Source of the DNA: Nocardioides sp. SR21
GTDB lineage: Bacteria; Actinomycetota; Actinomycetes; Propionibacteriales; Nocardioidaceae
Direction of reading: 5' to 3'
Length of the DNA stretch: 64,000 bases
NCBI RefSeq assembly: GCF_022761125.1
Contig: NZ_JAKWJR010000001.1
Location: forward strand, 496,001-560,000
This document shows, in pieces, positions 16,210-24,097 of the stretch. Under the pieces are notes generated by a model. That model worked only from the letters and a program-made list of their open reading frames with translations. It did not search any database and was not told the origin of the DNA. The position numbers and the translations under genes were made by a program. Position 1 is the first letter of the stretch. The number at the start of each line of letters is the position of its first letter.

Positions 16210-16339
16210 GCCTGAACTCTACTGACTAGACCACCACGACCGGTTGCGACGTCCGTCTCAGGTGACCGGTGGGTCCGCCGATTGCTTCGCCCACGTCGCC
16301 CCGGTGTGGGGCGCGACACATCCGAGACGGAGCAGGAAC

Positions 16340-17929
16340 GTGAAGCGGTTGACCATCGGACGGCGCATCGGCGTCGGTTTCGCCCTGGTCGTGCTGACCA
16401 TGGTGGCCGTGATCGTCGCCGGCGTCGTCCAGGTCAGCAAGATCGACAGCGACCTCGGCACGATCAACGACCAGAACGCCGTCAAGCAGCGCTACGCGCT
16501 CAACTTCCGCGGCAGCGTCCACGACCGGGCGATCGCGATCCGCGACGTCGCGCTGGCGTACGGCGACGAGGAGATCGACGCCCAGGCCGCGCTCATCGAC
16601 GAGCTCGCGGCGGCGTACGCCGCTTCCGAGGCGCCGATGGACGAGCTGTTCGCGGACGGCCCCGTCTCGGCGGCGGAGCAGCAGGCGCTCGCGGACATCA
16701 AGGCCGTGCAGGCCGAGACGATGCCGATGATCGAGCAGATCGTCGAGCTGAAGCGCGAGGGCAACAGCTTCGCCGCGATGGACGTCCTCAACGACCAGGC
16801 GAAGCCGGCCTTCGTGGAGTGGCTGGGCGCCATCAACGTGCTGATCGACCTCGAGGAGTCGATGAACCAGGAGGTGACGGCGTCGGCGCGCGGGATCGCG
16901 GACCGGTTCGTCGTGTTCATGACGATCCTCGGCCTGATCGCGGCGGCACTCGCGACCGTCGTGGGGGTCCGCACGACCCGCAAGATCACCCGCCCGCTCG
17001 ACAAGGCCAGGAGGGTGCTCGGCGCGGTGGCCGAGGGCGACCTGACGCAGCGCATCGACATCCGCGGCAACGACGAGGTCACCGACATGGCGAAGTCGAT
17101 GAACACCGCGCTGGACTCGATGAGTGCTGTCATGAGCGAGATCGCCTCGAGTGCGGAGCAGCTCGGCAGCGTGAGCGAGCACGTGGAGCGGGTGTCGAGC
17201 ACCATCGGCGCCGCTGCGACCCAGTCGTCCGCGCAGGCCGCGCTGGTCGCCGGAGCCGCCGAGGAGGTCTCGCGCAACGTGAAGACGGTCTCGGCCGGCT
17301 CGGAGGAGATGGGGGCCTCGATCCGCGAGATCGCCGGCTCCGCCAACGAGGCCGCGAAGGTGGCCGAGAACGCCGTGGCGATCGTCGAGACCACGAACGA
17401 CACCGTCGAGAAGCTCGGTACGTCGAGCCAGCAGATCGGCGACGTCGTGAAGGTGATCTCCTCGATCGCCGACCAGACCAACCTGCTGGCGCTGAACGCG
17501 ACCATCGAGGCCGCGCGCGCCGGTGAGGCCGGCAAGGGCTTCGCGGTCGTGGCGAACGAGGTCAAGGAGCTCGCGCAGGAGACCGCGCGGGCGACCGAGG
17601 ACATCGCCCGCCGCGTCGACGCGATCCAGGCCGACACGACCGGCGCGGTCCACGCGATCGGGGAGATTGCCGCGATCATCGGCTCGATCAACGACTACCA
17701 GGGCACCATCGCCTCGGCGGTCGAGGAGCAGACCGCGACGACCAACGAGATGTCCCGCAACGTCGCCGACGCGGCCGACGGGGTCGGGCAGATCGCCGAG
17801 AACATGACGAGCGTGGCCCAGGCCGCCGGCTCCGCGACCGAGGCGGCCGCCGAGTCCCAGGCGGCCGCGGAGGAGCTCGCCGGCGTGTCCGGCCAGCTGC
17901 GCGCGCTGGTCACGGGGTTCCGCTTCTGA
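16340..17929 (+). CDS. Methyl-accepting chemotaxis protein
   Basis: 529-aa transmembrane chemoreceptor. Helix 1 (about 11-33) precedes an extracytoplasmic four-helix-bundle-type domain (about 34-190), helix 2 (about 191-212), a HAMP domain ([20 protein letters not shown] onward) and a long coiled-coil signalling domain. The kinase-contact hairpin tip is [20 protein letters not shown] with [21 protein letters not shown] at 16340 is preferred: an AGCAGGA ribosome-binding site is upstream and it starts directly before the first helix. No che or flagellar genes are nearby, so it must work with a distant array. The DUF-free sensor domain gives no ligand. Confidence 0.92.
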   Translation: MKRLTIGRRIGVGFALVVLTMVAVIVAGVVQVSKIDSDLGTINDQNAVKQRYALNFRGSVHDRAIAIRDVALAYGDEEIDAQAALIDELAAAYAASEAPMDELFADGPVSAAEQQALADIKAVQAETMPMIEQIVELKREGNSFAAMDVLNDQAKPAFVEWLGAINVLIDLEESMNQEVTASARGIADRFVVFMTILGLIAAALATVVGVRTTRKITRPLDKARRVLGAVAEGDLTQRIDIRGNDEVTDMAKSMNTALDSMSAVMSEIASSAEQLGSVSEHVERVSSTIGAAATQSSAQAALVAGAAEEVSRNVKTVSAGSEEMGASIREIAGSANEAAKVAENAVAIVETTNDTVEKLGTSSQQIGDVVKVISSIADQTNLLALNATIEAARAGEAGKGFAVVANEVKELAQETARATEDIARRVDAIQADTTGAVHAIGEIAAIIGSINDYQGTIASAVEEQTATTNEMSRNVADAADGVGQIAENMTSVAQAAGSATEAAAESQAAAEELAGVSGQLRALVTGFRF

Positions 17930-17963
17930 GTGCACCGTCCCCGGCTCCGGCTAGCGTGGGCGC

Positions 17964-19046
17964 ATGCCCAAGCCAGCTGCCGCCGAGGTCGACGCCGGGG
18001 GACGCGCGGTCCGCGTCTCCAGCCCGGACCGGGTGATCTACGAGGCGACGGACACCACGCCCGAGGTCACCAAGCTGATGGTGGCGGAGTACTTCGCGAG
18101 CGTCGACGACGGACTCATGCGCGCGCTGCGCGACCGGCCGACCGCCCTGGAGCGGTGGACGTCCGGCGTACGCCCCGGCATGAAGCTCGCCACCGGCCCG
18201 CAGGACAAGGACGCCGACGCGTTCTACCAGAAGCGGGTCCCCAAGGGCGCTCCCGACTACGTCGAGACCGTCGAGGTCACGTTCCCGTCGGGCCGCACCG
18301 CCGACGAGATCTGCCCGACCGAGATCGCCGTCCCGGTCTGGTGCGCCCACATGGGCACGCTCGTCTTCCATCCCTGGCCGGTACGCCGCGCGGACGTCGA
18401 CCACCCCGACGAGCTGCGCATCGACCTCGACCCCCAGCCCGGCACGTCGTTCAGCGACGCCGTGCGGGTCGCCGGCGTGGCGCGCGAGCTGCTGGAGGAG
18501 CTCGGCATCACCGGGTACCCGAAGACCTCGGGCAACCGGGGCGTGCACATCTTCGTGCGGATCAAGCCGGAGTGGGAGTTCACCGACCTGCGGCACGCCG
18601 CGATCGGCTTCGGCCGGGAGCTGGCCCGCCGCGACGACGGCGTCACCGTGGAGTGGTGGAAGGAGGAGCGCGGCGAGCGCATCTTCGTGGACTTCAACCA
18701 GAACAACCGGGACCGCACGATCGCCTCGGCGTACTCCCTCCGGCCGCTCCCGGGTGCCCCGGTCTCGACCCCGGTGACCTGGGACGAGCTGGCCGGGGTC
18801 ACCGACCCGCGCGAGTACAACCTCTTCACCGTTCCTGACCGGGTGCAGGACGGTGACCCCTGGGCGAGCATCGACGACACCGCGCACTCGCTCGAGCCGC
18901 TGCTGAAGCTCTGGGAGGAGCTGCCCGGCGGCGAGCTGAACTTCCCGCCGGACTACCCGAAGATGCCCGGCGAGCCCCCGCGGGTCCAGCCGAGCAAGAA
19001 GGTCGCCGAGCACTGGGACGCCGACGGGAACCGCATCGCCGACTGA
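17964..19046 (+). CDS. LigD-type DNA polymerase/primase domain protein (PolDom)
   Basis: 360-aa archaeo-eukaryotic primase-like polymerase domain as found in LigD, acting in non-homologous end joining or gap repair. Seen: SPDRVIYEA at the N-terminus, the metal-binding acidic pair Asp154/Asp156 (LRIDLDPQPG), KTSGNRGVHIFVRI and the third acidic region FVDFNQNNRDRTIASAYS. No ligase or nuclease domain is attached, and no Ku or ATP-dependent ligase gene is beside it, so it is a stand-alone polymerase. It lies 34 bp after the chemoreceptor gene and is followed by a strong hairpin. Confidence 0.92.
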   Translation: MPKPAAAEVDAGGRAVRVSSPDRVIYEATDTTPEVTKLMVAEYFASVDDGLMRALRDRPTALERWTSGVRPGMKLATGPQDKDADAFYQKRVPKGAPDYVETVEVTFPSGRTADEICPTEIAVPVWCAHMGTLVFHPWPVRRADVDHPDELRIDLDPQPGTSFSDAVRVAGVARELLEELGITGYPKTSGNRGVHIFVRIKPEWEFTDLRHAAIGFGRELARRDDGVTVEWWKEERGERIFVDFNQNNRDRTIASAYSLRPLPGAPVSTPVTWDELAGVTDPREYNLFTVPDRVQDGDPWASIDDTAHSLEPLLKLWEELPGGELNFPPDYPKMPGEPPRVQPSKKVAEHWDADGNRIAD

Positions 19047-19086
19047 GCCGGGCCCGAGTCGGGCGGGCAGCAGGCCCGAAATGAGA

Positions 19087-19157
19087 CAGAGCCCGCTGCC
19101 ACCTTCTCGGTTCCACCCAGGGGTGGTGGTGAACCGAGCGCGTGGCAGCGGGCTCTG
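19087..19157. terminator. Nested hairpin terminator after the PolDom gene
   Basis: A perfect 16-bp outer stem (19087-19102 with 19142-19157; CAGAGCCCGCTGCCAC) encloses an inner stem CTCGGTTC/GAACCGAG extended by CACCC/GGGTG. It starts about 40 nt after the polymerase stop. No T-tract. The inner motif CCTTCTCGG...CCGAGCGCG recurs in the hairpin at 19.84 kb. Confidence 0.7.
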
Positions 19158-19288
19158 CGTGGGACGGTCGCGCGTCCCCTGGTGCGTTTGGAGCTTGTGG
19201 CTCCGTGCGACCGATGCCTGACTCATCGGTGCGCCGCGCCGGGACCTGAGACCTGGTCCAGACCAGTTCCGGCACTAGGGTCGAGACC

Positions 19289-19828
19289 GTGTCCGAGGAC
19301 CAGCGGGTGGCGAGGGCAGACGGCGAGCCGACCAAGCACGGGCCGGCGGGTGCGGCGCGCTGGTCGGCGTACCTCGACTGGATGCGCCAGGAGATCATCG
19401 ACGGGGTGCTCGGGCTCAGCGAGGCGGAGCGGCGTACGGCGCGGCTCCCGTCGGGCTGGACGCCGATCGAGCTGCTGAGCCACGTGCTGCACATGGAGCA
19501 GCGCTGGTTCGTGTGGGGCTTCCTCGGCGAGCACGTCGACGAGCCGTGGGGCGACTGGACGGTCGACGAGCCGTGGGACGCCGAGCTCGGCGGACGGTGG
19601 CACGTCGCCGAGGACGTCGACACCGAGGAGCTGGTCGCCGGGCTGTGGGCGATCGGGGAGCGGACCCGCGCGGTGCTGCGGGAGCACCCGTTGGACGCCC
19701 CGGCGGCCGAGAGCGGGCGGTTCCTGTCCGATCCGCCGACGCTGGAGTGGATCTGCTTCCACGTGATCGCGGAGTACGCGCGGCACGCGGGCCACCTCGA
19801 CATCGTGGTGGAGCTCAGCGAGTCCTGA
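19289..19828 (+). CDS. DinB/MST-like four-helix metalloprotein (DUF664-type)
   Basis: 179-aa protein of the DinB superfamily, which includes mycothiol-dependent and other thiol-dependent enzymes. Three His at family positions are visible: ELLSHVLHMEQRW (about residues 59-71) and WICFHVIAEYARHAGHLDIV at the C-terminus, which would bind a divalent metal. Length fits DUF664-type members. GTG at 19289 is the most plausible start. It stands alone between two hairpins. Enzymatic role unknown; a thiol transferase or isomerase function is possible in this mycothiol-making lineage. Confidence 0.8.
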   Translation: MSEDQRVARADGEPTKHGPAGAARWSAYLDWMRQEIIDGVLGLSEAERRTARLPSGWTPIELLSHVLHMEQRWFVWGFLGEHVDEPWGDWTVDEPWDAELGGRWHVAEDVDTEELVAGLWAIGERTRAVLREHPLDAPAAESGRFLSDPPTLEWICFHVIAEYARHAGHLDIVVELSES

Positions 19829-19838
19829 AATGGAGAAA

Positions 19839-19884
19839 GGGCCCGCCCCGCCTTCTCGGAGAACCGAGCGCGCGGAGCGGGCCC
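19839..19884. terminator. Hairpin terminator after the DinB-like gene
   Basis: Outer arms GGGCCCGC (19839-19846) and GCGGGCCC (19877-19884) extend to about 13 pairs; the inner stem CTCGG/CCGAG closes an AGAA tetraloop-like tip. It begins 11 nt after the stop codon and shares the CCTTCTCGG...CCGAGCGCG core with the terminator at 19.09 kb. Confidence 0.75.
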
Positions 19885-20074
19885 CACATTCAAAACCGGC
19901 CGGAGCGCTCCCCCAAGCGCTTCGCATACCCCCCCAGGCCGCGTGGCCGGTCGGCTTCTCGTGTCGGCTTACCGTGCTGCCGACTGGTGAGAACACTAGG
20001 GAGGCGATCTCCACACGACGCCCACACGAGATCCACAGGACGGCCAGAAATCGCCTACGGGTTAGCCTCACTCC

Positions 20075-20713
20075 GTGCTGCTCGCCTTCGACACCGCCAC
20101 CCCGCTGGTGACCGTCGCGCTCCACGACGGTGACGACGTGGTCGCGGAGCTCCGCGCGGACCGGCCGATGAAGCACGCCGAGCAGCTCGCCCCGCTCATC
20201 GAGCGTGCACTCTCCGACGCCGGGATCGTCCGCCAGGACCTCACCGCGATCGCGGCCGGGATCGGCCCCGGCCCCTACACCGGCCTCCGGGTCGGGCTGG
20301 TGACCGCGCGCACCCTCGGCTTCGTGCTCGACCTCCCGGTGTACGGCGTGTGCTCGCTCGACGTCCTCGCCGTCGAGGCCGCCGACACCGGCGTCGTGTC
20401 GGGCGACTTCACGGTCGCGACCGACGCCCGCCGCAAGGAGGTCTACCTCGCGCGGTACGACGCCTCGGGCGCGCGGCTCGACGGCCCGCTCGTCGACAAG
20501 CCGGCGGCCCTCGCGACCGAGCAGCCCGTCGTGGGGGAGGGCGGCGTGCTCTACCCGGACGCGTTCCCCCACCGGGTCGGCCCGACGGCCCCGAGCGCCG
20601 GCTGGCTCGCCCGTGCGGTGGCCGAGGAGCGCGCCGAGCTGCACGACCCGGAGCCGCTCTACCTGCGGCGCCCCGACGCCGAGGCGCCGAGCGTCCCGAA
20701 GCGCGTCTCGTGA
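20075..20713 (+). CDS. tsaB: tRNA threonylcarbamoyladenosine biosynthesis protein TsaB
   Basis: 212-aa ASKHA-fold protein that pairs with TsaD to make t6A37 in ANN-decoding tRNAs. N-terminal LLAFDTATPLVTVALHDGDD and AAGIGPGPYTGLRVGLVTAR (about residues 64-83) are TsaB signatures; GDFTVATDARRKEVYLARYD follows. The GTG start is the first in-frame codon fitting the family N-terminus. The tsaB-rimI-tsaD order and overlapping junction with rimI match the conserved actinobacterial arrangement; tsaE and alr are not in the window. Confidence 0.94.
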   Translation: MLLAFDTATPLVTVALHDGDDVVAELRADRPMKHAEQLAPLIERALSDAGIVRQDLTAIAAGIGPGPYTGLRVGLVTARTLGFVLDLPVYGVCSLDVLAVEAADTGVVSGDFTVATDARRKEVYLARYDASGARLDGPLVDKPAALATEQPVVGEGGVLYPDAFPHRVGPTAPSAGWLARAVAEERAELHDPEPLYLRRPDAEAPSVPKRVS

Positions 20714-21171
20714 CGGTCCGCCCGGCCGTCGCCGCCGACGTGCCGGCGGTCGCGGCGCTCGAGCGGGACAACCTGGGCGTCGACGCCTGGCCAGAGGGGC
20801 TGGTGGCCGAGGGCCTGACCGGCCGGCTGCCGACCGTGACGTACCTGGTCGCGGAGGTGGAGGGCACGGTGGTCGGGCACGCCGTCGCCAGCGTGGTCGC
20901 CGACATCGCCGAGCTCCAGCGGATCGCGGTCGACCCGGCGCACCGTCGTACCGGCCTGGCCTCGGAGCTCCTCGACGCCGTCGTGCTCGCGGCTCGCGAC
21001 GGCGGCGCGGACCGGCTGCTGCTCGAGGTGCGGGAGGACAACGCCGGGGCGATCTCGTTCTACGCCGCCCGCGGTTTCGTGGAGATCGACCGGCGGCGGC
21101 GCTACTACCGCGACGGCGCCACGGCCGTCGTGATGCGTCGGGGGCTGGGCCCGGCGTGTGGGGGAGGATGA
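20710..21171 (+). CDS. rimI: Ribosomal protein S18-alanine N-acetyltransferase (RimI-type GNAT)
   Basis: 153-aa GNAT acetyltransferase. The acetyl-CoA-binding motif A is [20 protein letters not shown] (about 76-95), followed by [20 protein letters not shown], the motif B region of RimI. GTG overlaps the tsaB stop (GTGA). RimI acetylates the N-terminal Ala of ribosomal protein S18; in actinobacteria its placement between tsaB and tsaD is conserved. Length is normal. Confidence 0.9.
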   Translation: MTVRPAVAADVPAVAALERDNLGVDAWPEGLVAEGLTGRLPTVTYLVAEVEGTVVGHAVASVVADIAELQRIAVDPAHRRTGLASELLDAVVLAARDGGADRLLLEVREDNAGAISFYAARGFVEIDRRRRYYRDGATAVVMRRGLGPACGGG

Positions 21172-21175
21172 GGTC

Positions 21176-22219
21176 ATGAGCGAACCGTTGGTGCTGGGCA
21201 TCGAGACGTCGTGCGACGAGACCGGGGTCGGGATCGTCCGCGGCCACACGCTCCTCGCGGACGCCGTCGCCAGCAGCGTCGACGAGCACGCCCGCTTCGG
21301 CGGCGTCGTGCCGGAGGTCGCCAGCCGGGCCCACCTGGAGGCGATGGTCCCGACGATCGAACGGGCCTGCGAGACCGCGGGGATCAAGCTGTACGACGTC
21401 GACGCGATCGCCGTGACGAGCGGCCCCGGCCTGGCCGGCGCGCTGATGGTCGGGGTCGCCGCCGCGAAGGCGCTCGCGCTCGGGCTCGGCAAGCCGATCT
21501 ACGGCGTCAACCACCTCGCCGCCCACGTCGCGGTCGACCAGCTCGAGCACGGCCCGCTTCCCGAGCCCTGCCTGGCGATGCTGGTCAGCGGCGGCCACTC
21601 CAGCCTGCTCCGCGTCGAGGACGTGACCACCGGCGTCGACCCGATGGGGGCGACCATCGACGACGCCGCCGGCGAGGCGTTCGACAAGGTCGCCCGGCTG
21701 CTCGGCCTGCCCTTCCCCGGCGGCCCGCACATCGACCGCGCCGCCCGCGAGGGGGACAGCGTGTACGTCGACTTCCCGCGCGGTCTCACCTCGCGCAAGG
21801 ACCTCGAGCGGCACCGCTTCGACTTCTCGTTCTCCGGCCTGAAGACCGCGGTCGCGCGCTGGGTGGAGGCCCGCGAGCGCTCGGGCGAGCCGGTGCCGGT
21901 CAACGACGTCGCGGCGTCGTTCCAGGAGGCGGTCTGCGACGTGCTCACCCGCAAGGCGATCGACGCCGCTGTCTCCCAGGGCATCGACGACATCCTCATC
22001 GGCGGCGGCGTCGCCGCGAACTCCCGGCTCCGCGCGATGGCCGTCGAGCGGGCCGAGGCCAAGGGCCTCCGGGTCCGCGTGCCGCGTCCCGGCCTGTGCA
22101 CCGACAACGGCGCGATGGTCGCCGCCCTCGGGGCCGAGATGGTCGCCCGTGGCCGGACGCCGTCCGAGCTGGACCTGCCGGCCGACTCGTCGATGCCGGT
22201 GACGACCGTCCTGGCCTGA
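21176..22219 (+). CDS. tsaD: tRNA N6-adenosine threonylcarbamoyltransferase TsaD
   Basis: 347-aa catalytic subunit of the t6A synthase. The opening [16 protein letters not shown], the metal-binding [10 protein letters not shown] (His-x4-His near residues 110-116), [13 protein letters not shown] and [20 protein letters not shown] are all present; the C-terminal [11 protein letters not shown] and CTDNGAMVA complete the nucleotide site. ATG at 21176 has a GAGG ribosome-binding site and lies 4 bp after rimI. Full length. Convergent with the membrane-partner gene of a sigma factor, 3 bp away. Confidence 0.96.
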   Translation: MSEPLVLGIETSCDETGVGIVRGHTLLADAVASSVDEHARFGGVVPEVASRAHLEAMVPTIERACETAGIKLYDVDAIAVTSGPGLAGALMVGVAAAKALALGLGKPIYGVNHLAAHVAVDQLEHGPLPEPCLAMLVSGGHSSLLRVEDVTTGVDPMGATIDDAAGEAFDKVARLLGLPFPGGPHIDRAAREGDSVYVDFPRGLTSRKDLERHRFDFSFSGLKTAVARWVEARERSGEPVPVNDVAASFQEAVCDVLTRKAIDAAVSQGIDDILIGGGVAANSRLRAMAVERAEAKGLRVRVPRPGLCTDNGAMVAALGAEMVARGRTPSELDLPADSSMPVTTVLA

Positions 22220-22222
22220 GGC

Positions 22223-23347
22223 CTATTCCGAGAGGAGGTACTCCGAGAGCATCTCGGGGTTGCGGCCCTCGGTCGGACCGTCCAGGACCTCGCGCTCGGT
22301 CCAGGCCAGGTCGACCTCGACGAGGGTCCAGGTCGACGTCTTCCAGTTGACCTCGGAGACCAGCACGTGGTCCGCGTCCGCCCACGCCGCGCTGCTGATC
22401 ACGTCGCCCTGGCCCCCGGAGGCCCAACCGCCCACCCGCTGCAGGTCGAGATCGAGGACGGACGCGTCGCCGTACATGTTGTTGTCCCCGCGCATGCCGA
22501 GCAGGTGCTGGCCGTCGGGGGAGAAGCGCAGTGGGCCCGTCTCGCAGTTGCGCGCCACCATCGTCGCGGCTGCGGGGTCGTAGAGCCCCTGGCACCCGAA
22601 CTGCGGGTCGGCGTCGTCGGCGTACTGCACCGCCCAGAGGTCGCCGTCCGGGCTGACGTCGGTGACGTGCAGCGGCTCGCTGGTGGTCAGCTCGCTCACT
22701 CCGCCTGCGGTCACCTCGGTGGTCGTGGTGTTCCAGTTACCGACCAGCACGCGTCCGGCGTCGATGACGGCGTCGATGGAGGCGCCGGTATTCGGGTCGA
22801 TCTCGACCGTGCCGAGCTCCGTGGGCTCCGCGACACCGCTCTCCAGCACGTGCACGCTCCCGTCGTCCTCGAGCCAGGCCACGGCCCGGTCGTCCGGGCT
22901 CATCGCGATCGTGTTCTGCGCGGTGTACTCCGCCTGGAGCTCCCCGCCGGGCCCGTAGACGAGAACCCCATGAGGCTGCGTCGACGCGAGCACGATCCGG
23001 CCGTCGGTGAGCAGGCCCAGCTCGGTCACGTCGGCGTTGTCGACGTCCAGGGCGACGGTCCCGCCGCCGGGCAGGGTCAGCGTGCCGTCGTGCAGGACGG
23101 CGGTGTGGCCCGGCGGTCGTGGCGCCGGGTCGACGCCGTCGGACTTCGGGCCGCTGCCGCCGCTGAGGACGGTCGGCACGAGCACGACCAGCGCGACGGC
23201 CGCTGCGACACCGCCGGCCACCGCCGCTGCGCGGCGCCGGCGGATGCTGCGCGCCCGGCCCTGGACGTCGTCGAGCGTGAGCGTCGAGCCGCGCACGTCG
23301 TGGGCGCGCCGCGACAGCTCGTCGCTGAGGCGGGTCTCGTCGATCAT
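22223..23347 (-). CDS. Membrane-anchored beta-propeller-like protein, partner of SigE-family sigma (module 1)
   Basis: 374-aa protein: about 36 cytoplasmic residues rich in Arg, one membrane helix (AAAVAGGVAAAVALVVLVPT, about 40-60) and a large outer domain. The outer domain has repeats resembling TolB/WD40 blades, each marked by SPDG-like turns: SPDDRAVAWLEDDGSV, VSPDGDLWAVQYADD, FSPDGQHLLGMRGDNN. The ATG overlaps the stop of the sigma gene by 4 nt (ATGA). Topology and coupling suggest an anti-sigma or sensor role, though no zinc-binding anti-sigma motif is seen. Same layout recurs twice in the window. Confidence 0.8.
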   Translation of the reverse strand: MIDETRLSDELSRRAHDVRGSTLTLDDVQGRARSIRRRRAAAVAGGVAAAVALVVLVPTVLSGGSGPKSDGVDPAPRPPGHTAVLHDGTLTLPGGGTVALDVDNADVTELGLLTDGRIVLASTQPHGVLVYGPGGELQAEYTAQNTIAMSPDDRAVAWLEDDGSVHVLESGVAEPTELGTVEIDPNTGASIDAVIDAGRVLVGNWNTTTTEVTAGGVSELTTSEPLHVTDVSPDGDLWAVQYADDADPQFGCQGLYDPAAATMVARNCETGPLRFSPDGQHLLGMRGDNNMYGDASVLDLDLQRVGGWASGGQGDVISSAAWADADHVLVSEVNWKTSTWTLVEVDLAWTEREVLDGPTEGRNPEMLSEYLLSE

Positions 23348-23835
23348 CGTTCCTCCTCCCGCATGCGGTCGCGGAGCGTGGCGAGCGCCCGGCTGGTCTG
23401 GGACTTCACGGTGCCGACGGAGATGCCGAGCACCTCGGCGGCCTCGGCCTCGCTGAGCTGTTCGTAGTAGCGCAGCACCAGCACCGCCCGCGCCTTGCGC
23501 GGCAGTGTCTGGACGGCCGCCCACAGCTCGGTGCCGGTGCCGTCGTCGTACTCGTCCACGGTCGGCGCCTCGGGCAGCACCTCGGTCGGCCGCTCGTTGC
23601 GCTTCCACGCGCGGCGCCACAGCGAGTTGTGCTCGTTGACCAGGATCCGTCGCGCATAGGCGTCGACGGACTCCCGGTCACGCACCCGGTCCCAGGCCAG
23701 GTAGAGCTTGGCGAACGTCGTCTGGACGAGGTCCTCGGCCTGGTGCCGGTCACCGCTGAGCAGGTACGCCGTGCGCAGCAGCGTCCCTTGACGGGCCTGG
23801 AGGTACGCCGTGAAGTCGGCGTCCCGGTCCGTCAT
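23344..23835 (-). CDS. SigE-family ECF RNA polymerase sigma factor (module 1)
   Basis: 163-aa ECF sigma of the SigE-like group common in actinobacteria. Region 2: LLRTAYLLSGDRHQAEDLVQ and TFAKLYLAWDRV; region 4: LPRKARAVLVLRYYEQLSEA and EVLGISVGTVKSQTSRALAT, the -35-recognition helix. ATG at 23835 gives the standard N-terminus. It is transcribed upstream of, and overlaps by 4 nt, the membrane partner gene. It likely responds to an envelope signal sensed by that partner. No consensus promoter for autoregulation was identified. Confidence 0.93.
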   Translation of the reverse strand: MTDRDADFTAYLQARQGTLLRTAYLLSGDRHQAEDLVQTTFAKLYLAWDRVRDRESVDAYARRILVNEHNSLWRRAWKRNERPTEVLPEAPTVDEYDDGTGTELWAAVQTLPRKARAVLVLRYYEQLSEAEAAEVLGISVGTVKSQTSRALATLRDRMREEER

Positions 23836-23902
23836 CGCAGCTCCTGTCTCGACCAGCACACTCCCCAGACGCGGGCCTGGTCCGAATGGTTGCAAAGTCT
23901 CG

Positions 23903-24061
23903 TCAACGAATCGGGGCGACCCGCTCCAGGTGGGTGTTGACCCTCATGAACATCGCGACACCCCGCGCCGGGTGCAGGACACGCACCGTGTGGTGGCTCC
24001 CGTCCGGTCGGGCACCAGGCGCGGCGTGAAACGCCAGCACGGCGAGCGCGAGCATCCTCAT
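23903..24061 (-). CDS. Doubtful 52-aa open reading frame
   Basis: A short frame beginning MRMLALAVLAFHAAPGARPD could be a secreted or leader peptide; the rest is His/Arg-rich and featureless. It lies between the MMPL transporter and the sigma gene on the same strand. No ribosome-binding site of note and no paralogue in the window. It may be chance; the stretch otherwise shows nothing. Confidence 0.2.
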   Translation of the reverse strand: MRMLALAVLAFHAAPGARPDGSHHTVRVLHPARGVAMFMRVNTHLERVAPIR

Positions 24062-24097
24062 GGCGGTACGACGCGCGAGGGCGCCGACCGGTTGACG

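Noticed and set aside
16210..16339. Cyclic-di-GMP (GEMM-type) riboswitch before the chemoreceptor gene
   Set aside because: The leader has no GEMM core or paired helices of the right order; only generic GC-rich stretches.
19885..20074. tRNA-like segment in the tsaB leader
   Set aside because: Some C-rich and stem-like parts are present but no T-loop, anticodon arm or acceptor pairing could be assembled.
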